Shown here in pieces: positions 50,936-60,304 of a stretch of 64,000 nt of DNA. Source of the stretch: Micromonospora lutea (GTDB taxonomy: Bacteria > Actinomycetota > Actinomycetes > Mycobacteriales > Micromonosporaceae); assembly GCF_016863535.1 (NCBI RefSeq), contig NZ_BOPB01000002.1, positions 1 through 64,000 of the forward strand. The letters are read 5' to 3'. Position 1 is the stretch's first letter, and the number at the start of each line of letters is the position of its first letter. A program made the translations under genes and the position numbers. Below the pieces are notes generated by a model. That model made no database searches. It was not told the origin of the DNA and was given only the letters and a program-made list of their open reading frames with translations.

Positions 50936-53686
50936 ATGGTTCAGCCAGCGACGACGTCGGCCCCCGCGTGGTACGCACTCCCCGCCGAACGTGCTGTGCA
51001 GGAATTGGGAGTGGACCAGGCGAGCGGCCTGTCGTCGGTGGAAGCGGCCCGCCGGTTGGAGCGCTACGGTCCTAACCGGCTCGTTGAGGCAGCGCGAGAG
51101 TCTCGGCTGCGGGCATTCCTGCGGCAGTTTCAGAATGCGCTGATCCTGATCCTGCTCGGCTCGGCGATGGTGAGCCTGATCGTGAGCCGGGAGTGGGAGA
51201 CACCGGTCGCGATCGCGGTGGTGGTGCTCTTCAACGCGATGATCGGCTTCGTCCAGGAGGCACGGGCGGAGGCGTCACTGGAAGCGTTGCGGCGGATGCT
51301 GGTTACGACAGCGACGGTTCGCCGGGACGGGCGACTGGTGCGGCTGGACGCCGCGCAGTTGGTTCCGGGAGACGTGGTTGAGGTGGAAGCGGGCGCACGG
51401 GTCCCTGCCGACGCTCGGCTGCTGCGCTCGGCCTCCCTGGAGGTACAGGAGTCATCCCTGACCGGCGAGGCGCAGGCGGTGGTCAAGGCGGCGGACGCGG
51501 AGGTCGACGAGCGGGCCCCGTTGGGCGACAGGGCGACTGCGCTGTTCATGAACACCATGGTGACCCGGGGCCACGCGATAGCCGTCGTCACCGCCACCGG
51601 GATGGCGACCGAGACCGGTCGCATCGCTGGCCTGCTGCAGGACGCGAAGCCGGGAGCTACGCCGTTGCAGCGCCAGATCGACACGCTCGGCCGCACCCTT
51701 GCCGTCATCGCCGGCGTGGTCATCGTGATCGTGTTCGTCCTGGGCTTGGTGCGCGGGCAGGACTTCGGGGACCTGTTCATCAGCGCGGTCTCGCTGGCGG
51801 TGGCCGCCATCCCGGAAGGGTTGCCCGCGGTGGTGGCGTTCACGCTGGCGGTGGGTACTGGCCGGCTGGCCAGACGCGGCGCCATCGTCAAGCGGCTCGC
51901 GTCGGTGGAAACGCTGGGCAGCACCTCGCAGATCTGCACCGACAAGACCGGCACCCTGACGCTCAACCAGATGACGGCCCGGGAGCTGGTGCTGGCGGGT
52001 CGGCGGTTCACCGTGTCCGGAGAGGGGTACGCCACCGAAGGGCGGATTCGCACCACCGACGGATCGCCGGTGCCCGACACGCTCGACGAAGCGTTGATCG
52101 CCATGGCCTTGTGCAGCGACGCCGTGCTGCGTGACGGCGAGCTGGTCGGCGATCCCACCGAGGGGGCGATGGTGGTGCTGGCGGAGAAGGGCGGCGTCGA
52201 TGTGGACGTCCTGCGTCAGCAGCGCCCCCGGCTGCTGGAGGTTCCGTTCGACGCGGACTACAAGTTCATGGCGACGTTCCATCGGTGGACCGACGAGCAC
52301 GGCCGGGACGTGGTCCGGTGCTTCGTCAAGGGTGCCCCGGACGTGTTGGCCGCCCGCGCCGACCGCTACCACGGCGGCGCGGAGGTCGTGCCGTTCGATG
52401 ACGACGTCCAGGCCAAGTACGACCAGGCCAACGCGAGGCTGGCCGGGCAGGGCATGCGGGTGCTTGCCGTCGGCACGCAGGACTTCCCGGCGGATGGATT
52501 CGATCCCACTGACGACCTGAAGGACATGCTGGATCGGGTCGTCGTGGTCGCGCTGGTGGGGATCGTGGACCCGCCGCGACCTGAGGCGGGTCAGGCCATC
52601 GCCGAGTGCCGGGCCGCCGGCATCCGGGTCCGGATGATCACTGGCGACCATGTCGTCACGGCCGGCGCGATCGCCGCGGAGCTGGGCATCGCCGGACAGG
52701 CGGTGAGCGGCACGGACCTCGATCGGATTGAGGATGACGCCGAGTTGGGCCGACGACTCGATGACATCGGGGTCATCGCTCGCGTCTCCCCGGAACACAA
52801 GATCCGCATCGTTCGGGCGCTGCGGGCCCGCGGTGACGTGGTGGCGATGACGGGCGACGGGGTCAACGACGCTCCTGCGCTGCGCGAAGCGGACATCGGG
52901 ATTGCGATGGGCCGCAGCGGCACCGAGGTCACCAAGGAAGCCGCAACGATGGTCCTCACTGATGACAACTTCGCCACCATCGTGCGGGCGGTGCGCGAGG
53001 GGCGCGGCATCTACGAGAACATCGTCAACTTCACACGCTTCCAGGTCTCGACCGCGTTCGGCTTCGTGTTGACGTTCCTCGTCGCGTCGCTGACCGGCGT
53101 CGCTGGCGGCATGCCGTTCACCGCCTTGCAGATCCTGTTCGTCAACCTCGTCATGGACGGCCCACCGGCTATGTCGATCGGCGTCGATCCGATTGGTGTG
53201 GATGCGATGAAGCGGTCACCGCGGCCCGGCGGGGAGCGCATCCTCACTCCGCAGCGGCTCTGGCGGATCCTGCTGGCTAGTGCCGTGATGGCCGCCGGAA
53301 CCCTCGCGGTCCTGGCGCTGGCGCCAGGACCGGAGCCGCAGCCGGGGCTTGCCACCGTGGCGGGCACCATGGCGTTCGCCACCTTCGTGTTCTTTCAGGT
53401 GTTCAACCTGCTCAATGTGCGGCATTTCACTCGCAGCGTCTTCGCTCGCGAGACACTGAACAATCCGTCGGCGTTCGTCGCCACCGCGGTCGTCGTCGTG
53501 CTCTTGGCGCTGGTGGTCGAAATGGAGCCCTTGCGCCGCTTCTTCACCACCGTCGACCTCACCTCCGGCCAGTGGCTTGCATGCGTCGCGGCCGGTTCGA
53601 CCATCGTGGTGGCCAGTGAACTCCTCAAGGCCCTCACCCGTGCCAGACTGCGCCGGCGGAAGGTTGCGTGGACACCTGCGACGTAG
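50936..53686 (+). CDS. Cation-transporting P-type ATPase (P2A, calcium/CtpF-like)
   Basis: The product has 916 residues from ATG 50936; GTG 50915 is possible. An N-terminal cation-ATPase domain (WYALPAERAVQELGVDQASGLSSVEAARRLERYGPNRL) is present. Helix 4 carries AAIPEGLPAVV as in Ca2+-ATPases. LTGEA, the phosphorylation Asp336 in ICTDKTGTLT, KGAPD and MTGDGVNDAPAL are intact, and the C-terminal helices carry NLVMDGPPAMSIGVDP. It probably exports Ca2+ or Mg2+/Mn2+. In M. tuberculosis CtpF is a DosR-regulated relative, which agrees with the neighbours. Confidence 0.92.
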   Translation: MVQPATTSAPAWYALPAERAVQELGVDQASGLSSVEAARRLERYGPNRLVEAARESRLRAFLRQFQNALILILLGSAMVSLIVSREWETPVAIAVVVLFNAMIGFVQEARAEASLEALRRMLVTTATVRRDGRLVRLDAAQLVPGDVVEVEAGARVPADARLLRSASLEVQESSLTGEAQAVVKAADAEVDERAPLGDRATALFMNTMVTRGHAIAVVTATGMATETGRIAGLLQDAKPGATPLQRQIDTLGRTLAVIAGVVIVIVFVLGLVRGQDFGDLFISAVSLAVAAIPEGLPAVVAFTLAVGTGRLARRGAIVKRLASVETLGSTSQICTDKTGTLTLNQMTARELVLAGRRFTVSGEGYATEGRIRTTDGSPVPDTLDEALIAMALCSDAVLRDGELVGDPTEGAMVVLAEKGGVDVDVLRQQRPRLLEVPFDADYKFMATFHRWTDEHGRDVVRCFVKGAPDVLAARADRYHGGAEVVPFDDDVQAKYDQANARLAGQGMRVLAVGTQDFPADGFDPTDDLKDMLDRVVVVALVGIVDPPRPEAGQAIAECRAAGIRVRMITGDHVVTAGAIAAELGIAGQAVSGTDLDRIEDDAELGRRLDDIGVIARVSPEHKIRIVRALRARGDVVAMTGDGVNDAPALREADIGIAMGRSGTEVTKEAATMVLTDDNFATIVRAVREGRGIYENIVNFTRFQVSTAFGFVLTFLVASLTGVAGGMPFTALQILFVNLVMDGPPAMSIGVDPIGVDAMKRSPRPGGERILTPQRLWRILLASAVMAAGTLAVLALAPGPEPQPGLATVAGTMAFATFVFFQVFNLLNVRHFTRSVFARETLNNPSAFVATAVVVVLLALVVEMEPLRRFFTTVDLTSGQWLACVAAGSTIVVASELLKALTRARLRRRKVAWTPAT

Positions 53687-53784
53687 GAGACCGAGCGGGA
53701 CGCACGTCCCAAGTCGGCGTCCGACGCGACGGCGGAGCAACAGCATCAATGCCCGGGCAGCGTGCTTGTGAAAGGATCGCGTTC

Positions 53785-56217
53785 GTGACTGCCTTTGTGA
53801 ACCAGCGCGCCGCGCTCGACATCGACGATCACCTGCCGGCAGTGCTCGCACACCCCAGCGAGGAGGAGGTCGCGCAGCTGGACGCGTGGTGGCGGGCCAA
53901 CAACTACCTGACGGTGGGGCAGATCTACCTGCGCGGCAACCCCCTGATGCGGGAGCCGCTCAGGCCGGAGCACATCAAGCCGCGGCTGCTCGGGCACTGG
54001 GGCACCAGCCCTGGCCTGTCATTGATCTATGCGCACGTCTCACGGCTGATCAAGCGGACCGGACAGCAGACCATCTACCTCACTGGGCCGGGTCACGGAG
54101 GGCCGGCCCTCGTGGCGGCCGGTTACCTGGAAGGCACCTACAGCGAAATTTACCCGGGCGTCTCGCAGGACGAGGCCGGCATGCTGCGGCTGTTCCGGCA
54201 GTTCTCCAGCCCCGGCGGCATTCCCAGCCACGTGTCGGTGACGACCCCCGGCTCCATCCACGAGGGTGGCGAGCTGGGCTACGTGTTGGTACATGCCTTC
54301 GGTGCGGTGATGGACAACCCCGATCTGCTGGCGGTCGCGGTGGTGGGCGACGGCGAGGCCGAGACCGGCCCGCTGGAGGGCTCGTGGAAGGGCGTCTCGT
54401 TCATCAACCCGGTCCACGACGGCGCAGTGCTGCCGATCCTGCACCTCAACGGCGCAAAGATCGCCGGTCCGACGGTACTCGCCCGCAAGAGCCGCGAGGA
54501 GGTCCGCTCACTGCTGGAGGGCCACGGCTACGAGCTGATCGAGGTCGAGGGCTCCGACCTGCCGGGCATGCACCATCGGTTCGCCGCCGCGCTGACCGCC
54601 GCGTGGGTCAAGATCAGGACCATCCAGCAGGCCGCCCGCAGTGGCGACTGGGACGGCAGCCGGCCACGCTGGCCGCTCATTGTCCTGCGCTCGCCAAAGG
54701 GTTGGACCGGTCCCGAGCAGGTCGACGGGGTGACCGTGACCGGCACGTGGCGATCCCACCAGGTGCCGCTGTCCGGCGTCCGGGACAACGCCGAGCATCT
54801 GCGGATGCTCGAGCAGTGGCTGCTGTCGTACCGGCCGCAGGAACTGTTCGACGACAGTGGCGCGCCCAGCGAGCTGGTCCGGGCGCTGGCACCCGAGGGT
54901 GAGCTGCGGATGAGCGCGAGCCCGCACGCAAACGGGGGTCTGGTCACCCGCGACCTGGACCTGCCCGATTTCCGCGACTACGCGGTCGACGTCACGCAGC
55001 CGGCGCAGCTGCGTGCCGAGTCCACCCGCAAGCTGGGTGAGCTGATGCGCGACATTTACGCCCGCAACCCCGACCGGTTCCGGCTGTTCTGTCCCGACGA
55101 GACCAACAGCAACCGGCTCGGCGCGGTGTTCGAGGTCACCGACCGCGGTTTCATGGAGCAGGTGCATCCCGAGGACACCGCGATCAGCCGCGACGGGCGG
55201 GTGATGGAAGTACTCTCCGAGCACAACTGCCATGGCTGGCTGGAGGGCTACAACCTGACCGGCCGGCACGGAATTTTCGCCACCTACGAGGCGTTCGCCA
55301 TGGTCAGCGCCTCACAGACGGTGCAGCACGGCAAGTGGCTGCAGGAGGCCGCGCACCTGCCCTGGCGGGCCAAGGTGCCCAGCCTCAACATCCTGCTGAC
55401 CTCGACCGCCTGGCGCAACGACCACAACGGTTTCTCCCACCAGGGCCCCGGGCTGATCCAGGTCGTGCTCAACCAGCGCGGCACCGTTTCCCGGATCTAC
55501 CTCCCGCCGGACGCGAACTGCCTGCTGTCGGTCGCCGACCACTGCTTCCGCTCCCGGTCCTACGTCAACCTGATCGTCATCGACAAGCAACCGCAGCTGC
55601 AGTGGCTCACCATCGACCAGGCGATCGAGCACTGCGCCCGCGGGGCGGGTGTCTGGGAATGGGCCGGCACCGACGACGGCGCCAGCGACCCGGACATCGT
55701 GCTCGCCTGCGCCGGTGACGTGGTGACGATGGAGACGGTGGCCGCAGCGCAGATCCTCAAGCAGCGGCTGCCCACGATGAAGGTGCGCGTGGTCAACGTC
55801 GTCAACCTGATGACACTGCCGCGCCCCAAGGACCACCCCCACGGCATGAGCTCGACCCAGTTCACCGAGCTGTTCACCGACACGGTGGACGTGGTGTTCG
55901 CGTTCCACGGCTACCCCGGCGCGATCCACCAGCTGGTGCACGGCCGGCCCGATGCCGACCGGTTCCGGGTGCGCGGCTTCATCGAGGAGGGCACCACCAC
56001 CACACCGTTCGACATGACCGTCCGCAACCGGGCGTCGCGCTACCACCTCGTCATGGATGCGATCAACAACGCCAAGCGGTTGCCACGCGGTGCGACGGAC
56101 CTCAAGGAATGGTGCGAGGCGCAGCTTGCCCGCCACCACGAGTACGTGGTCGAGCACCTGGAGGACATGCCCGAGGTTCGCGACTGGTCACTCGGCGACT
56201 GGGCCGAGCCGGCCTGA
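53785..56217 (+). CDS. xfp: Phosphoketolase
   Basis: The product has 810 residues from GTG 53785 (AAAGGA upstream); ATG 53749 is possible. This ThDP enzyme cleaves xylulose-5-P and/or fructose-6-P with phosphate to acetyl-P plus an aldose phosphate. Key parts are GPGHGGPALVAAGYLEGTYSEIYP, the ThDP site VVGDGEAETGPLEGSWKGVSF, LNGAKIAGPTVLAR, FCPDETNSNRL and the C-terminal HGMSSTQFTELFTDTVDVVFAFHGYPGAIHQLVHGR. It lies 98 bases after the P-type ATPase. Acetyl-P formation without oxygen would support fermentative survival. Confidence 0.97.
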   Translation: MTAFVNQRAALDIDDHLPAVLAHPSEEEVAQLDAWWRANNYLTVGQIYLRGNPLMREPLRPEHIKPRLLGHWGTSPGLSLIYAHVSRLIKRTGQQTIYLTGPGHGGPALVAAGYLEGTYSEIYPGVSQDEAGMLRLFRQFSSPGGIPSHVSVTTPGSIHEGGELGYVLVHAFGAVMDNPDLLAVAVVGDGEAETGPLEGSWKGVSFINPVHDGAVLPILHLNGAKIAGPTVLARKSREEVRSLLEGHGYELIEVEGSDLPGMHHRFAAALTAAWVKIRTIQQAARSGDWDGSRPRWPLIVLRSPKGWTGPEQVDGVTVTGTWRSHQVPLSGVRDNAEHLRMLEQWLLSYRPQELFDDSGAPSELVRALAPEGELRMSASPHANGGLVTRDLDLPDFRDYAVDVTQPAQLRAESTRKLGELMRDIYARNPDRFRLFCPDETNSNRLGAVFEVTDRGFMEQVHPEDTAISRDGRVMEVLSEHNCHGWLEGYNLTGRHGIFATYEAFAMVSASQTVQHGKWLQEAAHLPWRAKVPSLNILLTSTAWRNDHNGFSHQGPGLIQVVLNQRGTVSRIYLPPDANCLLSVADHCFRSRSYVNLIVIDKQPQLQWLTIDQAIEHCARGAGVWEWAGTDDGASDPDIVLACAGDVVTMETVAAAQILKQRLPTMKVRVVNVVNLMTLPRPKDHPHGMSSTQFTELFTDTVDVVFAFHGYPGAIHQLVHGRPDADRFRVRGFIEEGTTTTPFDMTVRNRASRYHLVMDAINNAKRLPRGATDLKEWCEAQLARHHEYVVEHLEDMPEVRDWSLGDWAEPA

Positions 56218-56378
56218 CCTTTCCGTTGGTGAGGTCGTGGTGTACCGACCTGCGGCAGCCGGCCCTCCTCCGGCACCGCGATGCGGTCACCGAACGTAAT
56301 CGCTATCCGCTCAAGCGCTGGTGAGCCTGTTGCGGCAAATCGAAACCAAGCCGACCGGCACCGTAGCACCGGTCGCTC

Positions 56379-56978
56379 TTAGGAGAGCTTCAGTGTGGTC
56401 AGGCAGGTGGGCGCATCCTGACCGGTGGCAATCTTGGCGGTGCCGGTTCTGCCGTCGTGGGTGACCCGCAGGGTGCCCTGGATGTCCCGGGGGAGCCAGA
56501 AGCCGACGAAGCCGTTGGCGAAGGTCGTCTGGGTCCGGTCGACGAGCAGCGTGCCGGTGGTGTCATCAACGATCTCGACCTGTACGTCCGTGCCGGCGAG
56601 CTCGCCCTTGCAGGTGGTCAGCGAGTGATGGAAGCAGTCGTGGGTGCGGTTCACGTACGGCGCGACAGACAGGTAGAAGCGGTCGTCGGGGATGTCGAGG
56701 GTGAGCTCCTGCCCTGCGCCGGACAGCACCAGTTCGTGCGAGCGTACTGATGCCTTCAGGTCGGCGGGCCGATCGTCGCCGGCCAGCCGGTCAAGGTGGT
56801 CGATGATCTCGGTGGTGTTTTTGCCGGCGAGGCCGTGTCTGTCCAGCAGCGCTTCGGTGTCGGCCGATGCCGCCGATGAGGCCGCCGCCGTCGGGTCGGC
56901 GGTCTGGTCGTCTCCTCCGGTCGCGCAACCGGTCAGCAGCAGCGCTGACACCGCGGTCGTGGCGACGAGTCGCTTCAT
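56379..56978 (-). CDS. cueP: CueP-like metal-binding lipoprotein
   Basis: The product has 199 residues from ATG 56978 (GGAGGA upstream). The lipobox is LLLTGCATGG. The mature part has the CueP pattern: LLDRHGLAGKNTTEIIDHLDRL, FYLSVAPYVNRTHDCFHHSLTTCKGELAGTDVQVEIVDD, FANGFVGFWLPRDIQGTLRVTHDG and a final PTCLTTLKL. The conserved Cys (CFHHSLTTC and PTC) are the copper-binding candidates known from Salmonella CueP. It is divergent from a heavy-metal P-type ATPase, which suggests joint metal handling outside the membrane. Confidence 0.88.
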   Translation of the reverse strand: MKRLVATTAVSALLLTGCATGGDDQTADPTAAASSAASADTEALLDRHGLAGKNTTEIIDHLDRLAGDDRPADLKASVRSHELVLSGAGQELTLDIPDDRFYLSVAPYVNRTHDCFHHSLTTCKGELAGTDVQVEIVDDTTGTLLVDRTQTTFANGFVGFWLPRDIQGTLRVTHDGRTGTAKIATGQDAPTCLTTLKLS

Positions 56979-57225
56979 CACTTTGTCCTCCGAACCTGGC
57001 CGGGCGCCTACCGTGGGCAACCGCGTTTCCACGATCACCTGGCCGTAGCCGGCGTGCCAGGGTATTTGGTCTGGTATGGCCGGGACCGTTGGGGTGGCCG
57101 GCTGAGGGAGAGAAAGCGGCATCCTCCGGTCGATCGCACGGAGCGAAGGTCCCGTCCCCGCCGGATTCCTCGACCGGCCGGGGTTGTGGGGTGCGACGCC
57201 CGTTCGGTCTGCGACGATCTGCAGG

Positions 57226-59109
57226 GTGGGGGAGCCGCGGCAGTGCGTACCGGAGCAGCCGGCGCGGGCCGACCGGGGCCGCCGGTTGCTGCTGTGGGCG
57301 CCGCTGGTCGGGCTGACCGTGCTGGTGCTGGCCGGTGCGGCGGCCCGGATCGCGGGCCGGCTCGGTGTCGGCGACCTGTTGTGGGTGGCGGCCACCGTGG
57401 TGGCGCTGGTGCCGGCGGTCGTGTCGATGCTGCGGGACCTGCGGCAGCGCCGGTACGGCGTAGACGTGATCGCCGTCCTCGCGTTGGCCGGGTCACTCGG
57501 TGTCGGCGAGTATCTGGCCGGGGCGGTGATCGCGGTGATGGTGGCGACCGGCCGGGCGCTGGAGGCGTACGCCCAGGGTCGGGCGACCCGCGACCTGCGT
57601 GCGCTGCTCGCTCGCGCCCCGCGTACCGCCCGCCGGCGGACGCCGGACGGCTCCATCGAGGTGGTGCCGATGGACCGGGTGGCCGTCGGAGACGCGCTGC
57701 TCGTCGGCCCCGGTGACGTGGTGCCGGTCGACGGGCGGCTCGACGAGGCGGCCACGCTCGACGAGTCGGTGGTCACCGGCGAGTCGCGGTTGGTCCAGCG
57801 CCCGGCGGGGGAGCAGGTAGCGAGCGGCGTGGTCAACGCGGGCGCCGCGTTCGGAATGCGGGCGACGAAGGACGCGGCCGCCAGCACGTACGCGGGGATC
57901 GTCCGGCTGGCCCGCGAGGCCACCGCGCGGAAGGCCCCGACGGTGCGGTTGGCCGACCGGTACGCGGTCGCCTTCGTTCCGTTCACCCTCGTCCTCGCCG
58001 GCCTGGGCTGGCTGGTCTCCGGCGACGTCGTCCGGGCGGTGGCGGTGCTGGTGGTGGCCACACCCTGCCCGCTCCTGCTGGCCACGCCCATCGCGATCGT
58101 GTCCGGGCTGTCCCGCTCGGCCCGGCACGGCGTCCTGGTCCGCGACGGCGGCTCCCTCGAGCTGCTCGGCCGTGCCCGCACCCTGCTGGTCGACAAGACC
58201 GGCACGCTCACCACCGGGCGGCCGGAGGCGGCCGAGACGGTGACCGCGCCGGGCGTCACCGAGGACGAGGTGCTGGGCCTCGCCGCCTCGGTGGAGCAGC
58301 TCTCCCCGCACGTGCTGGCCCGCGCCCTGGTCGAGCACGCCCGCAAGCGAGGGCTGGCCCTCACCGAGCCGGTTGGCGTCACCGAGGAGCCCGGCCATGG
58401 CGTCCGCGGTCAGGTCGAGGGTCGGGAGGTGCGCGTCGGCCAGCTGGACGGCCCGCTGCCGCAGTGGGCGGAGTCGGCCTGCGCCCGCGCCGAACGCACC
58501 GGCCGGTCGGTGGTCTGGGTCGCCGGCGACGCCGGGCCGCTCGGCGCGATCCTGCTGGAGGATCCGGTACGCCCCGACGCCCCGCGCACCGTCGAACGGC
58601 TGCGGGCGGCCGGGCTGCGCCGGATCGTCATGGTCACCGGCGACCGGCCCGAGACCGCCGAGCGGGTGGCGCGCGCCGTCGGGGTCGACGATGTGGCCGC
58701 CCGGTGCACGCCCGCAGAGAAGGTGAACCGGGTCCGCGCCGAGGTCGACCGGGCGGTCACGGTGATGGTCGGCGACGGGGTGAACGACGCCCCCGCCCTG
58801 GCCACCGCGCACGTCGGCGTGGCGATGGGCGCCACCGGGGCGACCGCCTCGGCGGACGTGGCAGACGCGGTGCTCACCGTGGATCAGCTGGGCCGGCTGG
58901 CCGACGCCGTGGAGATCGCCCGGTACGCCCGGCGCATCGCCGTGCAGAGCGCCACGGTCGGGATGGGGCTGGCCGTGCTGGCCATGTTCGTGGCCGCGAT
59001 CGGCTGGCTGCCCCCGGTCGGCGGTGCCTTCCTCCAGGAGGGCATCGACGTCCTGGTGATCCTCAACGCCCTGCGCGCCCTGCTCGGCCCACCCGGGCAG
59101 CGCGGTTGA
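57226..59109 (+). CDS. Heavy-metal P1B-type ATPase
   Basis: About 627 residues from GTG 57226; the start is uncertain and no N-terminal metal-binding (HMA) domain is present. VVTGES, the phosphorylation Asp323 in LLVDKTGTLTTG and MVGDGVNDAPALA are intact. The helix 6 motif is ATPCPLLLATP, the TPC variant rather than CPC, and the HP locus reads LSPHVLARALV instead of SEHPLA. These features mark a divergent actinobacterial P1B group whose metal is not established. Pairing with the divergent cueP gene favours copper. Confidence 0.88.
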   Translation: MGEPRQCVPEQPARADRGRRLLLWAPLVGLTVLVLAGAAARIAGRLGVGDLLWVAATVVALVPAVVSMLRDLRQRRYGVDVIAVLALAGSLGVGEYLAGAVIAVMVATGRALEAYAQGRATRDLRALLARAPRTARRRTPDGSIEVVPMDRVAVGDALLVGPGDVVPVDGRLDEAATLDESVVTGESRLVQRPAGEQVASGVVNAGAAFGMRATKDAAASTYAGIVRLAREATARKAPTVRLADRYAVAFVPFTLVLAGLGWLVSGDVVRAVAVLVVATPCPLLLATPIAIVSGLSRSARHGVLVRDGGSLELLGRARTLLVDKTGTLTTGRPEAAETVTAPGVTEDEVLGLAASVEQLSPHVLARALVEHARKRGLALTEPVGVTEEPGHGVRGQVEGREVRVGQLDGPLPQWAESACARAERTGRSVVWVAGDAGPLGAILLEDPVRPDAPRTVERLRAAGLRRIVMVTGDRPETAERVARAVGVDDVAARCTPAEKVNRVRAEVDRAVTVMVGDGVNDAPALATAHVGVAMGATGATASADVADAVLTVDQLGRLADAVEIARYARRIAVQSATVGMGLAVLAMFVAAIGWLPPVGGAFLQEGIDVLVILNALRALLGPPGQRG

Positions 59110-59128
59110 GACGGGCTCGACGGGCCTG

Positions 59129-59320
59129 GTGGTGTCGCGGCGATTGAGCATCCAGACCACCTACTGGGGCAGCCGGCCGGAGTTGATCGAGGTGCTCGAA
59201 CTGGGTGCCCGCGGGCTGGTCCGGCCGAAGGCGAGCACGTACGCGCTGGCGGACGCGATGACCGCGTACCAGCAGATGACCGAGGGCACGCTGGAAGGCC
59301 GCGCCGTCATCGTCCCCTGA
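59129..59320 (+). pseudogene. 3' remnant of an alcohol dehydrogenase gene
   Basis: The frame LSIQTTYWGSRPELIEVLELGARGLVRPKASTYALADAMTAYQQMTEGTLEGRAVIVP is the C-terminal 60 residues of a medium-chain zinc dehydrogenase (end of the cofactor domain and last strand). The catalytic domain is missing. It starts 20 bases after the heavy-metal ATPase. Confidence 0.8.
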
Positions 59321-59330
59321 GCCCTCGGGT

Positions 59331-59386
59331 GAAAGGAAGGGCCTTGTCAACCCACCCTCGGTAGTAAAAGGGTCCCTTCCAATCAC
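59331..59386. repeat. Intergenic element, copy 2
   Basis: Related in order and sequence to the element at 36830: GAAAGGAAGGGCCTTGTCAAC, a spacer, then AAAAGGGTCCCTTCCAATCAC. Like copy 1 it begins about ten bases behind a stop codon. The palindromes are more degenerate here. Confidence 0.55.
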
Positions 59387-59748
59387 CCCCGGGTAACGAA
59401 TGCGCCCATGACGACCACGAACCAGCCGAACGCCGTGCGGAGTACGGCCTCGGGGACGCGCCCGGCGAGCCGGCCGCCGGCAAGGCTGCCGACGACGGCA
59501 GCGGTGGTCACCGCGGCCGCGAGGCTCCAGTCGATGCTGACGCTGGGCAGGTAGCCGGCCAGGCCGGCGATGGATTTCATCGCGATGACCACCAGCGAGG
59601 CGCCGACAGCCACGGGCATGGGCAGGCCGCCGAGCAGGGCGAGTGCGGGGACCACCAGGAAGCCTCCGCCGGCTCCGACGAGCCCGGTGACCAGGCCGAC
59701 GACGGCGCCGTCCAGCACGACGCGCAGCAGCGGGAGTTCGCGGGACAT
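59383..59748 (-). pseudogene. TauE/SafE permease, C-terminal half only
   Basis: From ATG 59748 the 121-residue frame reads LPLLRVVLDGAVVGLVTGLVGAGGGFLVVPALALLGGLPMPVAVGASLVVIAMKSIAGLAGYL and three further helices. This is the second half of a sulfite-exporter-family permease, which is normally about 250 residues with two similar halves. The first half is missing, and the upstream frame is unrelated. It may be non-functional, or a half-size protein that dimerises. Confidence 0.65.
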
Positions 59749-59789
59749 GGGTGAGTGATGGAGGAGATTGATGGCAACCGGCGAGGCGA

Positions 59790-59900
59790 TCACTTGCCGC
59801 GCAGGATGGGCAAGAGGCGAACCCGCAGCCAGTCCTCGCCCACCGCGACGATCGCTCCACAGACCAGGCCGGGGCGATGTGGTGACGGTGGGTGAGTCAT
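59790..59900 (-). CDS. Possible small protein (36 aa)
   Basis: A short frame starting ATGACTCACCCACCG encodes a 36-residue protein with GLVCGAIVAVGEDWLRVRLLPILRGK. No clear ribosome site precedes it. It may be real or a fragment of a lost gene next to the truncated permease. Confidence 0.25.
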   Translation of the reverse strand: MTHPPSPHRPGLVCGAIVAVGEDWLRVRLLPILRGK

Positions 59901-60257
59901 TGCAATTGGATAAACCTCGACCATCGACAGTCACGCAAAGAAGTTGACAAGCTGCGTCGAGTGATTCGCCCCTTTGTGGTCGCCGGCATTCCGACTCGAC
60001 CGGCGCTGCGGCAATCGGCCTTTCCTCGCTGTCGGTGTTGCAGATATTACGTACCGGGATCTCCGGCATTCGGGTGAAACTGCCGGCGATCGAACGGAAC
60101 TGCCCAAAGCGGTGCCGCAAGCCGTCGTCGCGTTTACGCGTAGGGGCGCCGCGATGTGTCCGTGTGCGAGCAAGAACCGGCAACTCTGTCCCGATGAATC
60201 CCCGCGAAATGGCATTACCGCCGATTTTTCCGCGTAGTGGGTAGCCGTGCCGTGCCC

Positions 60258-60304
60258 GACTGGCGGCAGCGCTCAGGGCGCACCCGTGAGCGCTGCCGCC
60301 AGTC
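60258..60304. terminator. Strong hairpin
   Basis: Perfect 18-bp arms (GACTGGCGGCAGCGCTCA and its complement) with an 11-base loop. It would insulate the PKS control region from the island. Confidence 0.65.
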
